Positions 30,017-34,309 of a DNA stretch of 34,309 nt are shown here, piece after piece (within the stretch, counting starts at the first letter, position 1; every line of letters starts with the position of its first letter). Origin of the DNA: Sedimentisphaerales bacterium (GTDB lineage Bacteria > Planctomycetota > Phycisphaerae > Sedimentisphaerales > SG8-4); NCBI GenBank assembly GCA_016928975.1, contig JAFGJR010000159.1, forward strand, positions 1 to 34,309. Reading direction: 5' to 3'. The notes beneath the pieces are model-generated. The model was not told the origin of the DNA. It worked only from the letters and a program-made list of their open reading frames with translations, and made no database searches. A program made the translations under genes and the position numbers.

Positions 30017-33007
30017 ATGTTGACTAAGAAATGGCTTCTCGTGGCAGGTCTCACTTTGCTCACCGTGAGTGTGGCGATGGCGGCGCCGCCCGCCGTGCAC
30101 CCAACGACCGGAGCACCTCTGGTGATCACGTGTCTCAGAGGCACTCCCGACGCCATTGACGGGGACCTGAGCGACTGGAGTCTCGATACCATGACCCCGG
30201 CCGTCCTTGATGCAACCGCGCAGATGTACACGGGACAGGCAAATTGGACCGGCCCGGCGGACTGTAGCGGAGTCTTCCATCTGCTATGGGACGACACGAA
30301 GATCTACATCGCTGCGATCGTGAAAGACGACAAGCTGTCCATGACGAAGGCGGATGGCAATATCTGGAATGCGGACTGTATAGAAGTGTTCTTCAGCACG
30401 ACCAATGCCGTGACGGGACATGCGGAGCATTGCCAGTATGGTTTCAATGCCAACGGGCAGTCGTGGAACTGGGAGAGCATGGCCGGCGCTGCTGCCGGGC
30501 TGGTTCCGGATTACCTGAAGGTCGCCTCCGTCCGAACGGCCGACGGGTACATCTGCGAAGCCTCCATCGAACACGCCCGGATCGCTGGATTGACCTTCAC
30601 TGCCGGCACGACCGTCGGCTTCCACGTGGTGATCGACGACACCGAGGCCACGGATCGGGAAATCCAGATGACCTGGACGGGCCGCGAGGCGCACGACCAG
30701 AGTCTCGGGTTCGGGTATCTGATTCTCTCGTCCGACCCTGCTCTTCCGAAGGAGCTCAGTCGTGTTCCCAGTCCGGCGCGCGGCGCCGTGGACGTACCGG
30801 TTGACGCGGTCCTCTCGTGGAATGCAGGCAAGTTTGCGGTGAGCCACGACGTTTATCTGGGTACGACGTTCGATGCCGTCAACGATGCCACGCGAGACAA
30901 CCCTTTGGGCGTCCTGGTGGGCCTGGGCCGGACCGCTACGGAATTCCGCCCGGCGGGTCTCGCATATGGCACGACCTACTACTGGCGAGTCGATGAGGTC
31001 AACGCTCCGCCCGATTCCACGATCCACAAGGGCTATATCTGGACCTTCACGTCGGAGCCCTACACGTATACGATCCCCTCTGTAGCCGTTACGGCGAGCT
31101 CGGCCAGCACGTCCCAGGGCATGACGCCCGACAAGACCGTCGACGGATCGGGCCTCAACGCCGAAGGTCAGCACTCCAGCGTGGACGTGGATGGGTGGCT
31201 CAGTGCGCCGACCAGCGTGTTGCCTGCCTCGATCCAGTACGAGTTCAATAAGGCCTACATCATCCGCGAGATGAAGGTGTGGAACTCGAACCAGAAGATC
31301 GAGTCCATCGTCGGATTTGGCGCCAGGAGTGTGCAGATCGAGTACTCCCTCGATGGCACAAGTTGGGCGGCTCTAAGGACCGAGGAGTTTCTCCAGGCCG
31401 ACGGTACGGATACGTACGCTGGCTTCACGATTGATATGAACGATGTAGTAGCCAAGTACGTCCGGCTGACGATTCAGACCAACTGGGGCGGCTTCTTCCC
31501 CCAGAGCGGCCTGAGCGAGGTCCAGTTCTCATACATTCCGGTGCAGGCCTTCTCGCCGCAGCCGGCGACCGGTGCGACGGGTGTCAGCGTGGATGCCGGT
31601 CTGCATTGGCGACCGGGTCGCGAGGCTGGCTCACACGAGGTGTTCCTTAGCACTGACCAGGCGGCTGTGGCTGGTGGAACGGTCGCGGCCCAGACGGTGA
31701 CCGAGCACGGCTATGTCCCCGGCGGCCTGGACTTCGGCACCACCTATTTCTGGCGCGTTGATGAGGTCAACACCGTCACGTATCCGGGCGACGTCTGGAA
31801 CTTCTCGACCCTGGAGTACCTCATCGTGGATGACTTTGAGAGCTACGCCAATGAATCTCCCAAGCGCCTCTTCCAGGCCTGGATCGATGGCGCGGGCTTC
31901 TCGCCGGACGAGTTCTTCCCGACCGGCCATCCGGGCAATGGCACGTGCTCGCTCGTCGGCTATGACCCTACGGCCGGCGACATCGTGGAGACATCGGTTA
32001 TCCATGGGGGCCGGCAGGCGATGCCGATCGAGTACAACAATGTCACGGCGCCGTACTACGCGGAAGTTTCGCGCACCCTCAACACGGCCCAGAATTGGAT
32101 GAGTAACGGCGCGACGGACGTGAGCCTGTGGTTCCGGGGGCATCCCGCCAAGCTCATCACGACGGCTGACGGTCGTTCCGTCGTGAGCTCGACGAGCGGG
32201 GACATCTGGGGCTCGGCGGATCACTTCCGTTTCGTGTACAAGAAGCTCAGCAGCGATGGTTCGATCTCCGCCAGGATCGACAGCATCAGCTACGCAGCGG
32301 ACTGGTCCAAGGCCGGCGTGATGATTCGCGAGAGCCTGGACCCCGGTTCTCAGCACGGTCTCATGGCCGTGACTCCGAATGGCCGGCGGGCCTTCCAGAA
32401 TCGTGCGATCACGGCAGGTGTCTCCGTCTCCGCCCATAGCGATGTCAACAAAGCTGTCCTGCCGTTCTGGGTCAAGCTGGAGCGCAAGGAGAACCAGTTG
32501 ACCGCCTACTACTCCATGGACGGAAAGACATGGACCAGGCAGCCGGATACGGAGAACACCGGCTCCGACAACTCGCCGAATCCACAGACGATCACGATGG
32601 ACGCCAACGTGTACGTCGGTCTGGCTGTGGCCAGCAACAACGACGGTGCCAGTGCCTGCATCGCCGGTTTCTCCGACGTTGTCACCAGCGGCTCCGTCAC
32701 GGGGCAGTGGCAGGTGGCGGACATCGGCGGCGACAACCCGGCCAATGACCCCGCGCCATTGTACTTCATGGTCGAGGACAAGGCTGGGAAGAAGAAGACG
32801 GTGGTCCACGCGAATGCCGCGGCGACGAACGTGTCCACCTGGACCGAATGGCGGATCCCGTTGAGCGACTTTGCCACGGGCGTCGACCTGGCTGCCGTGA
32901 CGAAGATCACGATCGGTGTCGGCGACCAGGCCGGCTCGAAGGCGGGTGGCGCCGGAATGCTGTTCATCGACGACCTCGGGTACGGGCACCCGCTTTCCTC
33001 CGAGTAG
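30017..33007 (+). CDS. Large secreted carbohydrate-binding protein (CBM9-like, FN3-like, discoidin, inserted DUF1349-like domain)
   Basis: A 996-residue exported protein with signal peptide MLTKKWLLVAGLTLLTVSVAMA and a strong Shine-Dalgarno (GGGAGGAAGAACA). Domains: a CBM9-like beta-sandwich (about 40-240; DGDLSDW, CIEVFFS), an FN3-like unit ending GTTYYWRVDEVN (about 248-350), a discoidin/F5-8C domain (about 350-510; VKVWNSNQ-like, VQIEYSLDG), a second FN3-like unit (about 512-600, GTTYFWRVDEVN), and a jelly-roll-like domain that starts VDDFESY (about 603). Inside that last domain, after LWFRGHP, a DUF1349-like concanavalin fold (about 730-890; WGSADHFRFVYK, DWSKAGVMIRES) is inserted; the outer domain resumes at LYFMVEDKAGKKKTV and ends FIDDLGYG. 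No hydrolase motif is seen. It probably binds polysaccharide and assists the GH5 enzyme 27 bp downstream. Confidence 0.8.
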   Translation: MLTKKWLLVAGLTLLTVSVAMAAPPAVHPTTGAPLVITCLRGTPDAIDGDLSDWSLDTMTPAVLDATAQMYTGQANWTGPADCSGVFHLLWDDTKIYIAAIVKDDKLSMTKADGNIWNADCIEVFFSTTNAVTGHAEHCQYGFNANGQSWNWESMAGAAAGLVPDYLKVASVRTADGYICEASIEHARIAGLTFTAGTTVGFHVVIDDTEATDREIQMTWTGREAHDQSLGFGYLILSSDPALPKELSRVPSPARGAVDVPVDAVLSWNAGKFAVSHDVYLGTTFDAVNDATRDNPLGVLVGLGRTATEFRPAGLAYGTTYYWRVDEVNAPPDSTIHKGYIWTFTSEPYTYTIPSVAVTASSASTSQGMTPDKTVDGSGLNAEGQHSSVDVDGWLSAPTSVLPASIQYEFNKAYIIREMKVWNSNQKIESIVGFGARSVQIEYSLDGTSWAALRTEEFLQADGTDTYAGFTIDMNDVVAKYVRLTIQTNWGGFFPQSGLSEVQFSYIPVQAFSPQPATGATGVSVDAGLHWRPGREAGSHEVFLSTDQAAVAGGTVAAQTVTEHGYVPGGLDFGTTYFWRVDEVNTVTYPGDVWNFSTLEYLIVDDFESYANESPKRLFQAWIDGAGFSPDEFFPTGHPGNGTCSLVGYDPTAGDIVETSVIHGGRQAMPIEYNNVTAPYYAEVSRTLNTAQNWMSNGATDVSLWFRGHPAKLITTADGRSVVSSTSGDIWGSADHFRFVYKKLSSDGSISARIDSISYAADWSKAGVMIRESLDPGSQHGLMAVTPNGRRAFQNRAITAGVSVSAHSDVNKAVLPFWVKLERKENQLTAYYSMDGKTWTRQPDTENTGSDNSPNPQTITMDANVYVGLAVASNNDGASACIAGFSDVVTSGSVTGQWQVADIGGDNPANDPAPLYFMVEDKAGKKKTVVHANAAATNVSTWTEWRIPLSDFATGVDLAAVTKITIGVGDQAGSKAGGAGMLFIDDLGYGHPLSSE

Positions 33008-33034
33008 TGGTGAGCAAGTGACAGGAGAAGGACA

Positions 33035-34147
33035 ATGAGAATCAGGAAGCTTGGGACGATCGGGCTGACGCTGCTGTGTCTTCACGCCACGACGTTCGCA
33101 CAGGACGGCAACCCACCTGCTTCCAAGCGGACTCATGCATGGTGGCGGGACCGCGCTCCAGGCCAGCGGCCCTACACGACGGACAACAAGAAACTGCCAT
33201 TGATCTCGGTCAAGGGAAACAGATTCGTCGATCCGAACGGAAATGCGCTGCTGTTCCGGGGGCTGTCGATTTCGGACCCGGACAAGCTTGAGGTGCAGGG
33301 GCATTGGAACAAAGAGCATTTCATCAAGGCCAGAGAGATGGGCACGAGGCTGCTCCGTATCCCGATCCACCCGATTGCATGGCGGGAGCGAACGCCTGCG
33401 GAGTACATCAGGCTGCTCGATCAGGCCGTAGGCTGGTGCACGGAACTGGGAATGTACGTCATCCTGGATTGGCACACGATCGGCAATCTGGAGACGGGAG
33501 TCTTCCAGGACCCGATGTATGAAACCTCGAAACAGGAGACCTACAACTTCTGGCGCACCATGTCCAGGCACTACGCCGGGCACAACACGGTGGCGTTCTA
33601 CGAGCTGTTCAACGAGCCTACGACCTACCGCAACCAGCTCGGTCCGGTCTCCTGGGATGCGTGGAAGAAGAGCGTGGAGGAGCAGATCGCCATCATCCGG
33701 GCGCACAATCCCCAGGCTATTCCTCTGGTGGCCGGCTTCGATTGGGCCTACGACCTGACCCCGTTGCTCCTGAGTCCGATCGCGGCCGAGGGAATCGGCT
33801 ACACGACCCATCCGTATTCGCACAAGCGGTCCCAGCCCTGGGAGCCCAAGTGGGAGGAGGATTTCGGCTTTGCCGCCGCAAAGTACCCCATCCTTGCCAC
33901 CGAGTTTGGCGGATTCGCGAGGCCGCCGGCCACAGATGGTGGGCCGCCGGCGGAGTCTTCTGAGAGAGCCAAGCGCAGCGCCGCCTACGGCCCGGCGATC
34001 ATCCAGTACCTTGAGAGCAGGGGTATCGGCTGGACGGTCTGGTGCTTCGATCCGGAATGGGGACCGACGCTGATCAAGAACTGGGACTACGAACTCACTG
34101 CCTCAGGCGAGTTTGCCAAAGCGGCCATGCATGGCCAGATCAAGTGA
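33035..34147 (+). CDS. Secreted glycoside hydrolase family 5 (cellulase-like)
   Basis: A 370-residue TIM-barrel hydrolase with a signal peptide (TIGLTLLCLHATTFA). The family-5 pattern is clear: the first strand FVDPNGNALLFRGLSISD, RIPIHPIAWRE on strand 2, YVILDWHT on strand 3, ELFNEP on strand 4 with acid/base E194, THPYSH on strand 6, and LATEFGG on strand 7 with nucleophile E290, then WTVWCFDPEWGPTLI on strand 8. It should cleave beta-1,4- or related glycosidic linkages outside the cytoplasm; the precise substrate (glucan, mannan, xyloglucan) cannot be determined. The ATG has GGAGAAGGACA upstream. It follows the carbohydrate-binding protein by 27 bp and is likely co-transcribed; no Pho-box-like repeats are near. 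Confidence 0.92.
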   Translation: MRIRKLGTIGLTLLCLHATTFAQDGNPPASKRTHAWWRDRAPGQRPYTTDNKKLPLISVKGNRFVDPNGNALLFRGLSISDPDKLEVQGHWNKEHFIKAREMGTRLLRIPIHPIAWRERTPAEYIRLLDQAVGWCTELGMYVILDWHTIGNLETGVFQDPMYETSKQETYNFWRTMSRHYAGHNTVAFYELFNEPTTYRNQLGPVSWDAWKKSVEEQIAIIRAHNPQAIPLVAGFDWAYDLTPLLLSPIAAEGIGYTTHPYSHKRSQPWEPKWEEDFGFAAAKYPILATEFGGFARPPATDGGPPAESSERAKRSAAYGPAIIQYLESRGIGWTVWCFDPEWGPTLIKNWDYELTASGEFAKAAMHGQIK

Positions 34148-34222
34148 TCCCGAATATCGCCAGGCCATTGCGCCCAGACGTCAGTAGAACCGGGAAACCG
34201 CACTCTCACGTCAAGAAAGCGA

Positions 34223-34307
34223 CGGAGCAGGAGGGATTCGAACCCCCGGTGCCTTTCGACACAACGGTTTTCAAGACCGTCGCCTTAAGCCACTCGGCCA
34301 CTGCTCC
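34223..34307 (-). tRNA. tRNA-Ser (anticodon UGA)
   Basis: An 85-nt class II tRNA on the minus strand. The acceptor stem is GGAGCAG (34307-34301) with CTGCTCC (34230-34224), discriminator G. The anticodon loop is CTTGAAA with TGA, flanked by a closed stem (ACGGT/ACCGT). A long variable arm (TGTGTCGAAAGGCACC) is the hallmark of serine tRNA. The T-loop is GGTTCGAATCC. The CCA end is not encoded. It has no relation to the operons in the window. Confidence 0.95.
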
Positions 34308-34309
34308 AA

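Noticed and set aside
31631..33823. A 730-codon open frame on the minus strand opposite the carbohydrate-binding protein and GH5 gene.
   Set aside because: It spans two well-supported genes on the other strand, gives an arginine/valine/histidine-rich product without motifs, and has no Shine-Dalgarno. It is a GC-bias shadow.

Overview
This window most likely comes from a member of the Planctomycetota, perhaps a Phycisphaerae-like lineage. The evidence is indirect: moderately high GC, a large secreted protein built from modules I associate with planctomycete proteins (repeated 'TTYYWRVDEVN' FN3-like units and a 'VDDFESY' jelly-roll-like domain), an outer membrane (TonB, porins, lipoprotein), and a divergent gene order. 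I have no 16S or marker gene, so the assignment is an inference.

Layout. (1) 1-588: 3' end of an FMN-binding glutamate-synthase-like gene. (2) 881-29442: a phosphate-starvation island of almost 29 kb. From left to right it holds a PhoB-type regulator (-), a secreted TPR protein (+), a six-gene TonB energising operon (-; DUF3450, TtpC-like proton channel, ExbB, ExbD, TonB, TPR), a TPR lipoprotein plus TonB-dependent receptor (-), a secreted beta-helix protein (-), a metallophosphoesterase with two small orphan genes (+), a ferritin-like gene (-), the pstS-pstC-pstA-pstB-unknown-phoU operon (-), a coiled-coil porin (-), arsC-phoB-phoR (-), and a receiverless PhoB-like gene (+). (3) 29690-34147: a secreted multidomain carbohydrate-binding protein and a family-5 glycoside hydrolase (+). 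(4) A tRNA-Ser(UGA) at the right edge (-).

The unifying signal is a direct repeat of the form YTAAY (about 6 bp conserved) recurring with an exact 11-bp period, in two to four copies. It occurs at eleven places, all intergenic. At ten of them it is oriented with the gene downstream, and at most of these a -10-like hexamer lies 3-4 bp after the last 11-mer. This is the geometry of PhoB/PhoP boxes (two or more 11-bp direct repeats replacing the -35). The sites precede the first phoB, both TonB operons, the beta-helix gene, the phosphoesterase, the ferritin-like gene, pstS, the porin, and the receiverless regulator. The simplest reading is a consolidated Pho regulon: PhoR/PhoB sense low phosphate through PstSCAB/PhoU; the porin and PstSCAB import phosphate; a dedicated TonB machine and receptor with a beta-helix secreted protein may acquire a phosphorus-containing macromolecule; ArsC handles arsenate that enters through the phosphate route.

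The most unusual parts are the receiverless PhoB-like protein under its own four-repeat array, a TtpC-type proton channel carrying an MgtE-N/CBS-like C-terminus, an unknown gene inside the pst operon, and a small C2H2-finger-like protein in the phosphoesterase operon.
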